NCBI GenBank assembly: GCA_015057035.1
Contig: SVFC01000004.1
Span: 62,001 to 126,000, forward strand
Source: Lachnospiraceae bacterium
GTDB taxonomy: Bacteria > Bacillota > Clostridia > Lachnospirales > Lachnospiraceae
Direction: 5' to 3'
DNA length: 64,000 nucleotides
A program made the position numbers and the translations under genes. Positions 46,194-56,595 of the stretch are shown one piece after another. Position 1 is the first letter of the stretch, and the number at the start of each line of letters is the position of its first letter. The notes below the pieces were generated by a model. That model did no database searches and was not told where the DNA came from. It was given only the letters and a program-made list of their open reading frames with translations.

Positions 46194-47594
46194 CTAAGCT
46201 TCTTTTAAGAATGCAACGTATCCTTTATAAGCTTCATATAAGTCTACCTTGCTGATGATTTCCCATGGTGCATGCATGTTAAGTACTGCAACACCACTGT
46301 CGATTACGTTCATGTCGTAATTTGCCAGGATATATGCGATTGTTCCGCCGCCACCCTGGTCTACTTTACCAAGTTCTGATGTCTGGAATGAAACTTCGTT
46401 CTTATCCATAATATTGCGAAGTTTTGCAACATATTCTGCGTTTGCATCGTTAGAACCGGATTTACCTCTAGAGCCTGTGTATTTGTTAAATACAAGGCCT
46501 TTTCCAAAATATGCACAGTTTTTCTTCTCCATAACAGATGGGAAGTTTGGATCAAATGCAGCAGATACGTCGGAAGACAGAACTTTGGAGTTCTTCATAG
46601 CACGGCGAACTGCAAGTTCAGAATAGGTTCCTGCAAGGTTCATAACCTCTGCTACACAGTTTTCGAAGAACTTAGACTGCATACCAGATGCACCAACGCT
46701 TCCGATTTCTTCTTTATCAACCAAAAGACATACACTTGTGTATTCTGGTGTACCAATTTCTAACATTGCACGATAAGATGGATAAGCACATACTCTGTCG
46801 TCATGTCCATATCCCATAATCATACTACGGTCAAGACCATAATCTCTTGCTTCGCCTGCTGGTACTACTTCGATTTCTGCTGAAAGGAAATCGTCTTCTT
46901 CTACACCATAGGTTTCTTCTAAAATACGAAGGATATTGCCTTTTACTTTATCTTTTACTTTTTCTTCAGAATCTTCCTCCTCTGTCATTGGAATGCTTCC
47001 AATGAGAAGGTCAAGGCTTTCGCCCTCAATTACTTTCGCACCTTTTTTCTCAAGCTGTTCTGCAGAGAGATGAATTAATAAATCTGTGATACCTACTACT
47101 GGGTCTCCTGGTTTGTCACCAATGTTTACTTCTACCGTTGAGCCATCTTTCTTGCAGATTACACCATGAAGTGCCAGAGGAAGTGTTACCCACTGGTATT
47201 TTTTGATACCACCATAGTAGTGGGTATCTAACATAGCCATTTCTGTATCTTCAAATAATGGTACCTGTTTTAAATCGATACGTGGTGAGTCAATATGAGC
47301 ACCTAAGATGTTCATACCTGCTTCTAAGTTCTTTTCACCTAAAATGAAAAGTGCAAGACCTTTGCCCATATTATTTGCAATAATTCTATCTCCTGCTTTT
47401 ACAGTTTTCCCAGCTGCGATTAATTCATCTAAATCCTGGAATCCTGCAGCCTTTGCCTGAGCGTAAAGTTCTGTAGTACATTCACGTTCTGTTTTGCAGT
47501 CGCTGATAAATCTACGATAGTCTTCCGCAAAAGCGAACACTGCTTCTCTTTTTTCTCCTGCTGGGTATTTTTCCCATGCGTTTGTCTTAGCCAT
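46194..47594 (-). CDS. M18 family aminopeptidase
   Basis: The ATG at 47594 follows a GGAGA site and is preferred to an ATG five codons upstream, giving 466 residues. It is a zinc aminopeptidase of the aspartyl-aminopeptidase type with GAHIDSPRIDLK near residue 95, DKEEIGSVGASGMQS near 300 and the C-terminal VAVLNMHAPWEIISKVD. The catalytic carboxylates and zinc histidines are preserved. It is a housekeeping cytosolic peptidase; it is 34 bases downstream of hprK. Confidence 0.93.
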   Translation of the reverse strand: MAKTNAWEKYPAGEKREAVFAFAEDYRRFISDCKTERECTTELYAQAKAAGFQDLDELIAAGKTVKAGDRIIANNMGKGLALFILGEKNLEAGMNILGAHIDSPRIDLKQVPLFEDTEMAMLDTHYYGGIKKYQWVTLPLALHGVICKKDGSTVEVNIGDKPGDPVVGITDLLIHLSAEQLEKKGAKVIEGESLDLLIGSIPMTEEEDSEEKVKDKVKGNILRILEETYGVEEDDFLSAEIEVVPAGEARDYGLDRSMIMGYGHDDRVCAYPSYRAMLEIGTPEYTSVCLLVDKEEIGSVGASGMQSKFFENCVAEVMNLAGTYSELAVRRAMKNSKVLSSDVSAAFDPNFPSVMEKKNCAYFGKGLVFNKYTGSRGKSGSNDANAEYVAKLRNIMDKNEVSFQTSELGKVDQGGGGTIAYILANYDMNVIDSGVAVLNMHAPWEIISKVDLYEAYKGYVAFLKEA

Positions 47595-47628
47595 TTTTGT
47601 TATCTCCATTCTGTTTTATTTGGACGAA

Positions 47629-48579
47629 TTATTCCTCGTCCTCTTCGTTACGATTTTTTACAATATTGGCCTGTACACGGCGGTACAGTTCCTGTGCTGC
47701 ATTATAGCCCATCTTCTTCTGACGATGGTTCACTGCTGCAGACTCTAAGATTACGGCCAGGTTACGACCTGGACGAATTGGAAGGGAATGACATACTACC
47801 TTATTGCCAAGGTACTCAATATATTCCTCTTCAAGACCCATACGGTCGTATTCCGCTTCTTTCTTCCAGTCAGACAACTTGATTACCAGGTCAATCTGCT
47901 GTTTTTCCTTAACACATTCTACACCATACAGTGTCTTAATATCTACTATTCCGATACCACGGATTTCGATAAAATGTCTGGTAATTTCTGGCGCAGTTCC
48001 GATTAAGGTATGTTCATTAATCTTGCTGATTTCTACTACGTCATCGGATACCAGACGGTGTCCACGGCGAATCAATTCCAGAGCCGCCTCACTCTTACCG
48101 ATTCCACTCTCGCCGGTGATTAACACACCTTCGCCATAGATATCAACTAATACACCATGAATCGTAATACAAGGAGCCAGTTGCTCACCTAATTCATAAA
48201 TCAGCTCCGCAGTAAATTCTGAGGTAGAACGGTTTGTTCCAAGAACTGGAATACCACGTTCCTCTGCCATCTTGATGAAACTGTCATGTGGCACTAAACT
48301 ACGGCTGTAAATAATACAAGGAATATCATAAGTTAAAAGTTCTTGGAATCGCGCCAGCTTGATTTCTTCCTCTAACTGCTGTGTATAAAAATATTCTACA
48401 TTTCCTACCACCTGAACTCGAGAGCTTTCAAAGTGGTCAAAAAATCCTGCCAACTGTAAAGCTGGACGATTAATATCTGCAGATTGTATTTTACGTTTTT
48501 TCAAATCGATGTTATCTGTAAACACCTTCAAGTCCATAAGTTCTACAATTTTGGAAACACTTACTCCGCCTTTGTTCAT
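47629..48579 (-). CDS. hprK: HPr kinase/phosphorylase
   Basis: The ATG at 48579 has a GGAGG site and is preferred, giving 316 residues. It phosphorylates the regulatory serine of HPr and also dephosphorylates it, linking glycolytic flux to CcpA control. The P-loop GESGIGKS is near residues 156-163, and the HprK signature with EIRGIGIVDIK follows near 220; the N-terminal domain is about 130 residues. Three HPr-like substrates are encoded in this window, at 8.5, 43.3 and 63.3 kb. It is 48 bases after a long gap from uvrC. Confidence 0.96.
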   Translation of the reverse strand: MNKGGVSVSKIVELMDLKVFTDNIDLKKRKIQSADINRPALQLAGFFDHFESSRVQVVGNVEYFYTQQLEEEIKLARFQELLTYDIPCIIYSRSLVPHDSFIKMAEERGIPVLGTNRSTSEFTAELIYELGEQLAPCITIHGVLVDIYGEGVLITGESGIGKSEAALELIRRGHRLVSDDVVEISKINEHTLIGTAPEITRHFIEIRGIGIVDIKTLYGVECVKEKQQIDLVIKLSDWKKEAEYDRMGLEEEYIEYLGNKVVCHSLPIRPGRNLAVILESAAVNHRQKKMGYNAAQELYRRVQANIVKNRNEEDEE

Positions 48580-48677
48580 GCTAACCTCCATTTTCTGCCC
48601 TATGCGATCTGCATATCCGCTCCCTTGATTTTATCATACTCGAGGGCTTAGTTCAATTCCCTAACCCACCGAAAAAT

Positions 48678-50549
48678 CTAGAATTCAGTCGCATTTTTAA
48701 AAAACTGATAAACCGCCTCTGCCACCGTCTGATTCATACCATCCACTTGCATCAGTTCTTCTACTGATGCATTTCTGATATTCTCTAGGGATTGAAACTT
48801 ACGCATCAGCGCTTTACGACGAGCTGGACCAATGCCTGGAATATCATCTAAGACAGATTTCACCTGAGCCTTGCTTCTAAGACTTCTATGATATTCAATT
48901 GCAAATCTATGAGCTTCATCCTGAATTCTCGTAATTAATTTAAAGGCCTCACTATGACGGTCGATAGGAATCTCAATGTTGTTATAATACAAACCTCTGG
49001 TGCGGTGATTGTCATCTTTTACCATGCCACACACTGGAATATCTAATCCCAGTTCCTCCAATACCTGAAGACAGATATTCACCTGTCCACGACCACCGTC
49101 CATCATAATAATATCAGGAAAACGGTTGAAACTTCCGTACTCTTCGGAGAGTTCTCTCTCTTTCATCTGCTCTCGCTCTTCCATACCATGAAGAAAACGT
49201 CTTGTCAGAACCTCATGCATAGAAGCATAATCATCCGGCCCTGTAATCGTACGCAGTTTGAATTTGCGATAGTCACTACGCTTTGGTTTCCCCTTTTCGT
49301 AAACTACCATTGATCCAACAGTTTCAAAGCCATTAGTATTGGAGATGTCAAAGGCTTCCATTCGATTTAAGCCTTTCATTCCAAGAAGCTCTTCGATTTC
49401 TTTTACAGCACCGATGGTACGGCCTTCTTCTCGTTTTATTTTTTCCTTATCCTGATTTAAAATCATTTCCGCATTGCGGGCCGCCAGGTCTACCAGTTTG
49501 TTCTTCATACCTTTCTGTGGAGTATGAAGTGTCACCTTGGTACCACGCTTATTTCCAAGCCAGGCTTCTAAAACTGACGCTTCTTCAATAACTTCCTGTA
49601 CAATGATTTCCCTTGGGATAAACGGTGTTCCAGAATAAAACTGTTTCATAAAGGTTGCCAGAATATCGTTTCTGGTTTCGTCCGTTCCCACTCGAACATG
49701 GAAATGATCTCGTCCAATAATCTTGCCTCCACGCACAAAAAACACCTGCACCACTGCATCCACATCATCTGCCGCAAGGGCAATAATGTCTTTATCCTCG
49801 CCGTCGGTGTTGGTAATCTTCTGTTTCTGGGCAATCTGTTTTACACTGTTTAACAGTTCTCTGTATTCAATGGCTTTCTCAAACTCCATCTCCATAGAAG
49901 CGTTGTTCATTTTGTCTTCTAAATCTCTCAAAACAGGTCCATAATTGCCACCAAGGAACTCTAGTACCCCATTAATTTTTTCTGCATATTCTTCTTTGCT
50001 AATATAGCCCTGACATGGAGCCTCACACTGATGAATATGATAATTCAGGCATGGTCTGTCCATACCAATATCTCTTGGCAAATTGCGGTTACAGGTGCGC
50101 AGTCTGTAGATTTTGTTAATCAAATCAATGGTGTCTTTTACTGCACCTGCACTGGTATACGGGCCAAAATAACGGGACTTATCCTTTTTCATCTGACGGG
50201 CAAAGAGCACCCTGGGGTAAGTCTCTCCCACTGTCACTCGAATGTATGGATAACTCTTGTCGTCTCGGAGCATGGTATTGTATTTTGGACAATGCTCTTT
50301 GATCAGATTACATTCTAATACCAGGGCTTCTAATTCAGAGTCTGTGATAATGTACTCAAAACGGGCAATATGCTCCACCATCTGTTTTTTCTTAATGCCC
50401 TCATTGTGACTTGGCTGAAAGTATTGACGCACACGTTTGCGAAGACTGACTGCCTTGCCCACGTAGATAATGGCATCTGATTTGTCATGCATAATATAAA
50501 CTCCCGGTAAATCCGGGAGTTTTTTTAATTCATCCTGTAAATCAAACAT
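48678..50549 (-). CDS. uvrC: UvrABC system protein C
   Basis: The ATG at 50549 follows AAGAGGA and gives 623 residues. UvrC makes the two cuts around a DNA lesion. A GIY-YIG nuclease domain is at about residues 9-90 ([18 protein letters not shown]), the UVR motif near 200-240, the RNase H-like 5' nuclease domain from about 370 ([17 protein letters not shown]) and tandem helix-hairpin-helix motifs at the C-terminus ([27 protein letters not shown]). Full family length. It ends 24 bases before ftsH's end in map order. Confidence 0.97.
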   Translation of the reverse strand: MFDLQDELKKLPDLPGVYIMHDKSDAIIYVGKAVSLRKRVRQYFQPSHNEGIKKKQMVEHIARFEYIITDSELEALVLECNLIKEHCPKYNTMLRDDKSYPYIRVTVGETYPRVLFARQMKKDKSRYFGPYTSAGAVKDTIDLINKIYRLRTCNRNLPRDIGMDRPCLNYHIHQCEAPCQGYISKEEYAEKINGVLEFLGGNYGPVLRDLEDKMNNASMEMEFEKAIEYRELLNSVKQIAQKQKITNTDGEDKDIIALAADDVDAVVQVFFVRGGKIIGRDHFHVRVGTDETRNDILATFMKQFYSGTPFIPREIIVQEVIEEASVLEAWLGNKRGTKVTLHTPQKGMKNKLVDLAARNAEMILNQDKEKIKREEGRTIGAVKEIEELLGMKGLNRMEAFDISNTNGFETVGSMVVYEKGKPKRSDYRKFKLRTITGPDDYASMHEVLTRRFLHGMEEREQMKERELSEEYGSFNRFPDIIMMDGGRGQVNICLQVLEELGLDIPVCGMVKDDNHRTRGLYYNNIEIPIDRHSEAFKLITRIQDEAHRFAIEYHRSLRSKAQVKSVLDDIPGIGPARRKALMRKFQSLENIRNASVEELMQVDGMNQTVAEAVYQFFKNATEF

Positions 50550-50573
50550 ATGAATCCTCTTATTCAACTAAGG

Positions 50574-52655
50574 TTAGTCTTCTTCGAAGTAATCTTCGTC
50601 CTGAACCTCTAATTCTGTACCAGATACTGTCGATGCTTCGTTCTCTTCTGGAACTACAACACCTTCATCCACAAACAAGTTGTCGTTATCTTTTTCTTCT
50701 TCTGGTTCAGGAAGTCCCTTCATCTCGCGGAACATCTTCATGAATTCTTTACCTGTAATGGTTTCTTTCTCAAATAAGTATTCAGAGATGCGGTCTAAGA
50801 TGTCTTTGTTTTCTTCTAAGAGACGATAAGCTTCGTTATAGCAACCACTAATCAATGCAAGAACTTCTTCGTCAATATGACTAGCTGTGTCTTCCCCACA
50901 GATAAGTCCTGCGCCGCCGCCAAGATACTGATGCTCCACTGTTGCAAGACACATCATACCGAATCGGTCTGACATACCATACATGGTAATCATAGCACGA
51001 GCAATCTTGGTTGCATTTTCTATATCATTTGCAGCACCACTTGTAGCTGAATTGAACTGTACCATTTCTGCAGCACGACCAGCCATATATGTGGTGATTT
51101 TTGAGATAAGTTCTTCCTTGGTTTCTAAGTACTTCTCTTCTTCTGGCGTCTGAAGTGTATATCCAAGTGCACCCATAGTACGTGGCACAATAGTAATCTT
51201 CTGAACTGGTTCTGTTTCCTTCTGGAGAGCAGACACAAGAGCGTGACCAACTTCGTGGTAAGCAACAATCTTGCGTTCCTTTTCACTCATAACACGGTCT
51301 TTCTTCTCTTTACCGCCTACTGCTACCAATTCAAAGGCTTCAAAAAGGTCTGCCTGATTTACGAATTTTCTGCCAGCTTTTACAGCGAGAATTGCTGCTT
51401 CGTTAATCATATTGGCCAAGTCAGAACCTACCAGTCCTGCCGTTGCCAATGCCAACGCATCTAAGTCTACGGATTCATCCATTGGCACATTCTTGGAATG
51501 TACCTTTAATGTTTCAAGACGTCCCTTTAAGTCTGGTTTGTCTACAATAATTCTTCTGTCGAAACGACCTGGACGCAGAAGTGCCTTATCCAGTACTTCT
51601 GGTCGGTTGGTTGCTGCAAGAATCAGTAAACCTTTGGATGTGTCAAAACCATCCATCTCGGCCAACAACTGGTTCAATGTCTGTTCACGTTCATCGTTGC
51701 CACCGCCATAACGACTGTCACGGCTCTTACCAATAGCATCAATCTCATCAATGAAAATGATACAAGGTGCCATCTTCTGTGCTTCCTTGAATAAGTCTCT
51801 TACACGGGACGCACCAACACCTACGAACATTTCTACGAAGTCAGAACCTGCTAATGAGAAGAATGGTACATCTGCCTCACCAGCAACTGCTTTTGCAAGA
51901 AGGGTTTTACCTGTTCCTGGAGGTCCTACAAGGAGAGCTCCCTTAGGAAGTTTTGCACCCATTTCTCTATACTTCTCAGGATTGTGCAAGAAATCTACTA
52001 CTTCCTGTAAGGATTCCTTGGCTTCATCCTGCCCTGCTACATCTTTAAAGGTAACTCCAGTCGTTTTTTCTACATATACCTTGGCAGTTGTTTTGCCAAC
52101 GCCCATAGCGCCGCCACCCATACGTTTCATCAGGAATCCTAACAGAATCCACATCAGTACTAATGGGAGCACAAAACTTACAAGAATATTCAACAACCAT
52201 GCAGAAGTATCATCCGGAACTGCTGCGGATACATCAATCGGTTTTCCTTCTTTCGTTGTCATAGTCTTCAGTTTTTCAATTAACTCTGGATCTTCAATAT
52301 ACCCGGTGTAATATGTTACCTCATTCTTGGCGGTGTCAGTCACTAATTTGTAGTCAATTTCATATGAATCGTATACATATACTACACTAGCAACATTACC
52401 GGCTTCTAACTGAGTCAGGAACTCCGTATACGTAGTCTCCTTTGAACTCATGTTGTTGAAATAGTTATTAAAGAACGACATTACAAGAAGGGCGAACAAC
52501 GTAAACAACGCAAAAACTAAAATTGTCTGCCCTGTGCCTTTCTTGCCTGGTCCATTGCCATTGCCATTATTATTGTTATTATTTCCATTTCCATTCCCGT
52601 TGCCGTTGTTTTCTGGCCCGTGTTCTGGATTATTATAATCGTTAAGGTTACTCAT
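50574..52655 (-). CDS. ftsH: ATP-dependent zinc metalloprotease FtsH
   Basis: A 693-residue membrane AAA+ protease. The cytoplasmic N-terminus has a Gly/Asn repeat tract (residues 18-36), followed by helices at about 43-65 and 158-178 flanking a short outside domain. Walker A GPPGTGKT is near 222, Walker [10 protein letters not shown] near 275, the [11 protein letters not shown] near 330 and the zinc site HEVGH near 436. The C-terminal tail is strongly acidic. A promoter with a 17-base spacer lies just upstream. It degrades membrane proteins and short-lived regulators. Confidence 0.97.
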   Translation of the reverse strand: MSNLNDYNNPEHGPENNGNGNGNGNNNNNNGNGNGPGKKGTGQTILVFALFTLFALLVMSFFNNYFNNMSSKETTYTEFLTQLEAGNVASVVYVYDSYEIDYKLVTDTAKNEVTYYTGYIEDPELIEKLKTMTTKEGKPIDVSAAVPDDTSAWLLNILVSFVLPLVLMWILLGFLMKRMGGGAMGVGKTTAKVYVEKTTGVTFKDVAGQDEAKESLQEVVDFLHNPEKYREMGAKLPKGALLVGPPGTGKTLLAKAVAGEADVPFFSLAGSDFVEMFVGVGASRVRDLFKEAQKMAPCIIFIDEIDAIGKSRDSRYGGGNDEREQTLNQLLAEMDGFDTSKGLLILAATNRPEVLDKALLRPGRFDRRIIVDKPDLKGRLETLKVHSKNVPMDESVDLDALALATAGLVGSDLANMINEAAILAVKAGRKFVNQADLFEAFELVAVGGKEKKDRVMSEKERKIVAYHEVGHALVSALQKETEPVQKITIVPRTMGALGYTLQTPEEEKYLETKEELISKITTYMAGRAAEMVQFNSATSGAANDIENATKIARAMITMYGMSDRFGMMCLATVEHQYLGGGAGLICGEDTASHIDEEVLALISGCYNEAYRLLEENKDILDRISEYLFEKETITGKEFMKMFREMKGLPEPEEEKDNDNLFVDEGVVVPEENEASTVSGTELEVQDEDYFEED

Positions 52656-52690
52656 ATTTCCTCCATTTTTTCCTAATCATACAATTCCCT

Positions 52691-52719
52691 ATTATATCTG
52701 CAAAACCCCGTAAAATCAA
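52691..52719 (-). promoter_or_regulatory. Promoter of ftsH
   Basis: TTGATT (52714-52719) and TATAAT (52691-52696) on the minus strand are separated by 17 bases. Transcription starts about 35 bases before the ATG. Confidence 0.85.
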
Positions 52720-52757
52720 CATTTAAGAAATGTTTTTATAATCTTTTAAGGCTTTTT

Positions 52758-52934
52758 TTACATCTGATGGCGAACCACCTGATATTCGTCCCCGGATTTG
52801 TAGTATGGGCAGTTTTTATAGTCGCTCTGAATGAAGCGAGCCATATCGTCTTCATCCATATTGATAGAGCAGTAATAGCAATCATCTTCTTCGTCGTATT
52901 CGTTGTATGCACAAAAATCACAATTTGTCTGCAT
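52758..52934 (-). CDS. Small cysteine-rich DUF6472 protein
   Basis: The ATG at 52934 follows AGGAGG, giving 58 residues. It has CDFC near residue 5, CYYC near 18 and NCPYY later, so a zinc ribbon is likely, and an acidic middle (DEEDDC). It matches my memory of the DUF6472 family of Lachnospiraceae, but no function is known. Its neighbour is another 58-residue gene; both may share a transcript. Confidence 0.7.
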   Translation of the reverse strand: MQTNCDFCAYNEYDEEDDCYYCSINMDEDDMARFIQSDYKNCPYYKSGDEYQVVRHQM

Positions 52935-52974
52935 ATTTCTTCCTCCTAATACCATTCCTGAAGTAGGAATCGGT

Positions 52975-53151
52975 TTATTTGAACTGGTTTAATTCTTCGT
53001 TGTATTCATAGTTTATTGTTTTCAGCATATCCTGTATTTCCGAAGGAGAAACACCATAATCATCCGCCAGTGCTTCTAAACTGGAAAAACGGTCACGTAG
53101 CTGTGTATTTACTACGCTAAGTAACATTACTGGGTCTTTTGGTAAGCTCAT
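52975..53151 (-). CDS. Small DUF4250 protein
   Basis: The ATG at 53151 follows AGAGGA, giving 58 residues beginning MSLPKDPVMLLSVVNTQLRD, the DUF4250 signature. It is all-alpha by appearance, with a helix-turn-helix-like SLEALADDYGVSPSEIQ. Widespread in clostridia, with no known function. Its start is 136 bases from the divergent glp-type operon start. Confidence 0.75.
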   Translation of the reverse strand: MSLPKDPVMLLSVVNTQLRDRFSSLEALADDYGVSPSEIQDMLKTINYEYNEELNQFK

Positions 53152-53227
53152 TTTATATCCTCTTTTCATTATATCTTAGATAATCGATTTATTTTACCAC
53201 AAAGCGCACCTTTTGGCAAAGTTGTTA

Positions 53228-53257
53228 TTGCTCCATAATAAACTAGAGTGGTATAAT
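53228..53257 (+). promoter_or_regulatory. Promoter of the glp-type operon
   Basis: An extended -10 TGGTATAAT with TATAAT at 53252-53257 lies 18 bases after a weaker -35 TTGCTC (53228-53233). The first gene starts at 53288 with a GGGAGGAG ribosome site. Confidence 0.7.
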
Positions 53258-53287
53258 TTCAGTAATAAAATTGGGAGGAGTACAGTT

Positions 53288-54721
53288 ATGTATGATGTAG
53301 CAATTATCGGTGCTGGCGTCATCGGCAGCGCTGTTGCCCGTGAATTGTCCAAGTACAATGTGAATGCCTGCGTAATTGAACGTGAAGAAGATGTTTGCTG
53401 TGGTACCTCCAAAGCAAACAGTGCTATTATTCATGCAGGTTTCGACGCTAAGCCTGGAACCCTTAAAGCAAAATTAAATGTTCGCGGCAATGAAATGATG
53501 GACCAGTTATCAAAGGATTTGGATATTCCATTCAAACGCAATGGTTCTCTTGTTGTTCGTACGAAGGACCAGGACCCAGCAGGTCTTGTAGAATTATTAG
53601 AAAAAGCAAAGGCGAATGGTGTTCCGCGAGTTCGCATTTTAAATCGCGAAGAGTTAATCGCCATGGAACCAAACTTAAGCGATGATGTTGTAGAAGCACT
53701 TCATGCTCCAACAGGTGCAATTGTATGTCCATTCCATATGACAATAGCTTTTGCAGAAAACGCTTATGAAAATGGCGTAGAATTTTTCTTGAACACCAAG
53801 GTGGAGAATATCGAAAAAATTCAGGATGGATATAAGATTTCTACCAACAAACAGGTAATTGAAGCAAAAGTTGTAGTAAATGCGGCCGGAGTTTATTCAG
53901 ACGTATTCAACAATATGGTAAGCTCCCGCAAATTACAGGTAATCGCCCGCAAAGGGGAATATATGCTGTTAGATAAAGCCGCAGGTTGCCATGTGAACCA
54001 GACGATTTTCCAGCTACCTAGCAAAATGGGTAAAGGCGTTCTGGTTTCCCCAACCGTACACGGCAATTTAATCGTTGGTCCTACAGCTTGTGATATCGAT
54101 GACAAAGAAGGTACCAATACCACCCAGAAATATCTGGATTCCATTGGTCCTGCTGCAGCACTTTCCGTTAAGAATGTACCGCTTCGTCAGGTAATTACCA
54201 GTTTCGCTGGTCTTCGTGCTCACGAAGTAGATGGCGATTTTGTAATCGGTGAAGCAGAAGGTGCAGAAGGCTTTTTCAATGCTGCTGGCGTAGAATCTCC
54301 TGGCCTTTCTTCCGCTCCTGCTATCGGCGAATTACTGGCCGGACAGATTGCAGAAAAGCTTTCTCTCAGCAAAAAAGATAACTTCAAGGCAACTCGTAAA
54401 GGAATCTTGAATCCTGAGAAACTCACTATGGAAGAACGCAATGCTTTGATTAAAGAACAACCAGCTTACGGCAATATCATCTGCCGTTGTGAAATGATTT
54501 CCGAAGGTGAAATCTTAGATGCGATTCATCGTCCACTAGGAGCTCGCTCTCTGGATGGCGTGAAACGTCGTACCCGTGCCGGTATGGGACGTTGTCAGTC
54601 TGGTTTCTGTTCTCCAAGAACCATGGAAATCCTAGCTCGCGAAGTTCCTATGGCTATGTCAGACATCTCCAAGAGTGGCGGTAAATCTACCTACATTGTT
54701 GGTACGAACAAGAATATTTAA
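53288..54721 (+). CDS. FAD-dependent glycerol-3-phosphate dehydrogenase-type oxidoreductase with BFD [2Fe-2S] domain
   Basis: The ATG at 53288 follows GGGAGGAG and gives MYDVAIIGAG; the longer frame upstream includes the promoter. 477 residues: FAD-binding GAGVIGSAVARELSKYN at about residues 8-24, a DAO-like body, and a C-terminal BFD-like domain with four cysteines, CRCEM near 421 and CQSGFC near 459, to hold a [2Fe-2S] cluster. This matches GlpA/LhgO-like proteins that oxidise glycerol-3-phosphate or a hydroxyacid. It starts a three-gene operon with a second flavoprotein and DUF1667; glpK is in a separate locus. The substrate is inferred, not certain. Confidence 0.85.
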   Translation: MYDVAIIGAGVIGSAVARELSKYNVNACVIEREEDVCCGTSKANSAIIHAGFDAKPGTLKAKLNVRGNEMMDQLSKDLDIPFKRNGSLVVRTKDQDPAGLVELLEKAKANGVPRVRILNREELIAMEPNLSDDVVEALHAPTGAIVCPFHMTIAFAENAYENGVEFFLNTKVENIEKIQDGYKISTNKQVIEAKVVVNAAGVYSDVFNNMVSSRKLQVIARKGEYMLLDKAAGCHVNQTIFQLPSKMGKGVLVSPTVHGNLIVGPTACDIDDKEGTNTTQKYLDSIGPAAALSVKNVPLRQVITSFAGLRAHEVDGDFVIGEAEGAEGFFNAAGVESPGLSSAPAIGELLAGQIAEKLSLSKKDNFKATRKGILNPEKLTMEERNALIKEQPAYGNIICRCEMISEGEILDAIHRPLGARSLDGVKRRTRAGMGRCQSGFCSPRTMEILAREVPMAMSDISKSGGKSTYIVGTNKNI

Positions 54722-54733
54722 GGAGGACGCATC

Positions 54734-55996
54734 ATGAAAACATATGATCTTGTAATCGTTGGTGGCGGTCCTGCTGGTCTTGCCGCTGCTGTATCTGCCA
54801 GAGATAATGGCATCGAAAGCATTTTAATTATTGAGCGCGATCGCGAACTTGGTGGTATTTTAAACCAGTGTATTCACAATGGCTTCGGTCTCCACACTTT
54901 TAAGGAAGAACTAACCGGTCCTGAATACGCAGCACGCTTTGCAGCCCAGGTTTACGAACGTGGAATTGAATACAAACTTAACACTATGGTTATGGACATT
55001 ACCGACGATAAAGTGGTAACAGCCATGAACCGCACAGATGGTTTATTCGAGATTCAGGCCAAGGCCATCATTCTGGCTATGGGCTGTCGTGAAAGAAGCC
55101 GTGGTGCATTGAATATCCCAGGCTACCGTCCAGCAGGTATCTATTCTGCCGGTACCGCCCAGAGACTTGTGAATATGGAAGGCTTTATGCCTGGTAAACG
55201 AGTTGTAATCTTAGGTTCAGGTGACATCGGTCTCATTATGGCCCGTCGTATGACTTTTGAAGGCGCTAAAGTTTTAGTTGTGGCAGAACTGATGCCATAT
55301 TCAGGCGGATTAAAGCGAAATATCGTTCAGTGTTTGGACGACTTTGATATTCCATTAAAGTTAAGTCATACTGTTGTGGATATTGAGGGTAAAGAACGTG
55401 TAGAAGCGGTTGTAATCGCAGAAGTTGGACCAGATCGTCGTCCAATTCCTGGAACCGAGATTCGCTATGAATGTGATACACTACTGCTCTCTTGTGGTCT
55501 GCTTCCGGAAAACGAATTATCAAGAAGTGCTGGTGTTACACTATCTCCAATCACTTCAGGTCCAGTAGTAAATGACAGCTTAGAAACCAACATTGACGGT
55601 GTGTTTGCTTGTGGCAATGTGCTTCACGTACATGATTTAGTAGACTATGTATCCCAGGAAGCAGCCGCTGCAGGCAAGAACGCTGCAAAATACATTTTGA
55701 GTGGCAAAAACTCTGAAGCAAAAGAAGTTCAGATTTTTCCTGAAGGTGGGGTTCGTTACACAGTACCTGCAACGGTTCGCCCAACTGAAATGGACGATAC
55801 TCTTACCGTTCGTTTCCGTGTTGCAGATGTTTACAAAAACCGCGCAATTGTAACATATTTCGACAATGTAGAAATCAGCAGAAGAAAACGCCCAGTTATG
55901 GCACCAGGCGAAATGGAACAAGTGATTCTGACCAAAGCAAAACTGGCAGAATTCCCTGATTTAGAACGTATTACAATTACATTGGAGGAGGCTTAA
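54734..55996 (+). CDS. NAD(P)/FAD-dependent oxidoreductase (GlpB-like partner)
   Basis: A 420-residue two-dinucleotide-binding flavoprotein. VGGGPAGLAAAVSARDNG near residues 8-25 binds FAD, and VVILGSGDIGLIMARRM near 155 binds NAD(P)H. An internal ERDRELGGILNQCIHNGFG contains one cysteine, and RERSRGALNIPG lies near residue 117. It starts 12 bases after the previous gene and three bases before DUF1667, so it is one transcription unit. It probably relays electrons from the dehydrogenase to NAD or a carrier, by analogy with three-gene glycerol-3-phosphate dehydrogenase sets. Confidence 0.85.
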   Translation: MKTYDLVIVGGGPAGLAAAVSARDNGIESILIIERDRELGGILNQCIHNGFGLHTFKEELTGPEYAARFAAQVYERGIEYKLNTMVMDITDDKVVTAMNRTDGLFEIQAKAIILAMGCRERSRGALNIPGYRPAGIYSAGTAQRLVNMEGFMPGKRVVILGSGDIGLIMARRMTFEGAKVLVVAELMPYSGGLKRNIVQCLDDFDIPLKLSHTVVDIEGKERVEAVVIAEVGPDRRPIPGTEIRYECDTLLLSCGLLPENELSRSAGVTLSPITSGPVVNDSLETNIDGVFACGNVLHVHDLVDYVSQEAAAAGKNAAKYILSGKNSEAKEVQIFPEGGVRYTVPATVRPTEMDDTLTVRFRVADVYKNRAIVTYFDNVEISRRKRPVMAPGEMEQVILTKAKLAEFPDLERITITLEEA

Positions 55997-55999
55997 ATT

Positions 56000-56365
56000 A
56001 TGGAAACTAGAGAATTAATCTGTATTGGCTGTCCTCTTGGCTGCCCATTAACCGTAACTGTAGAGAACAATGAAGTCACCTCGGTAACTGGTAACACCTG
56101 CCCTCGTGGTGACGCATATGCCCGCAAGGAAGTCACCAACCCAACCCGTATCGTAACTTCGACGGTACGTGTAAGTGGCGGTGTATCTCCTATGGTATCC
56201 TGCAAAACTGCCAGTGATATTCCAAAGGGAAAAATCTTCGCTGTAACAGAAAGTTTAAAAGAAGTATGCGTAAAAGCTCCTGTTGCCATTGGCGATGTGG
56301 TCCTGGCTAATGCAGCAGGAACAGGTGTTGATGTAATCGCAACAAAAAATATAGAAAAAGCTTAA
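56000..56365 (+). CDS. DUF1667 family protein
   Basis: A 121-residue protein starting METRELICIGCPLGCPL, with four cysteines in the first about 35 residues (CIGCPLGC and CPRG), a likely iron-sulfur or metal site. The rest is a small beta domain (VTVENNEVTSV). DUF1667 almost always accompanies the FAD dehydrogenase and oxidoreductase pair encoded just upstream and is presumed an electron-transfer subunit. Terminator directly downstream. Confidence 0.9.
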   Translation: METRELICIGCPLGCPLTVTVENNEVTSVTGNTCPRGDAYARKEVTNPTRIVTSTVRVSGGVSPMVSCKTASDIPKGKIFAVTESLKEVCVKAPVAIGDVVLANAAGTGVDVIATKNIEKA

Positions 56366-56386
56366 CATCATAGTCAACAACACATG

Positions 56387-56416
56387 AAAAAGGCCTGTCA
56401 TCTGACAGGCCTTTTT
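56387..56416 (+). terminator. Terminator of the glp-type operon
   Basis: AAAAAGGCCTGTCA and TGACAGGCCTTTTT form a perfect 14-base stem with a two-base loop. It is 21 bases past the DUF1667 stop, and the right arm ends in a five-T run. Confidence 0.95.
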
Positions 56417-56595
56417 CGAGGAGTTTAGTTATGAAAATGTTTATAATAAAAAGGGAATGTTTGTGTAAAGGATTGCTCGTCCTTTACAATGATTAGTATA
56501 TACACTAATTGTGTCAAGAATGTGTCCGTTTTCAAAAACATTTCTAAAAAACGCACTTATTATTTTATACAATTTTTATATTTATAAATTATTGT

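Noticed and set aside
50498..50526. Terminator-like hairpin AACTCCCGG/CCGGGAGTT followed by Ts inside uvrC
   Set aside because: It is within conserved UvrC codons (KLPDLPG region) and has its T-run on the antisense strand; it probably reflects codon choice, not termination of a known transcript.
56464..56487. Hairpin GTAAAGGA/TCCTTTAC as a terminator between murI and the glp-type operon
   Set aside because: No T-run follows on either strand; its function, if any, is unclear.
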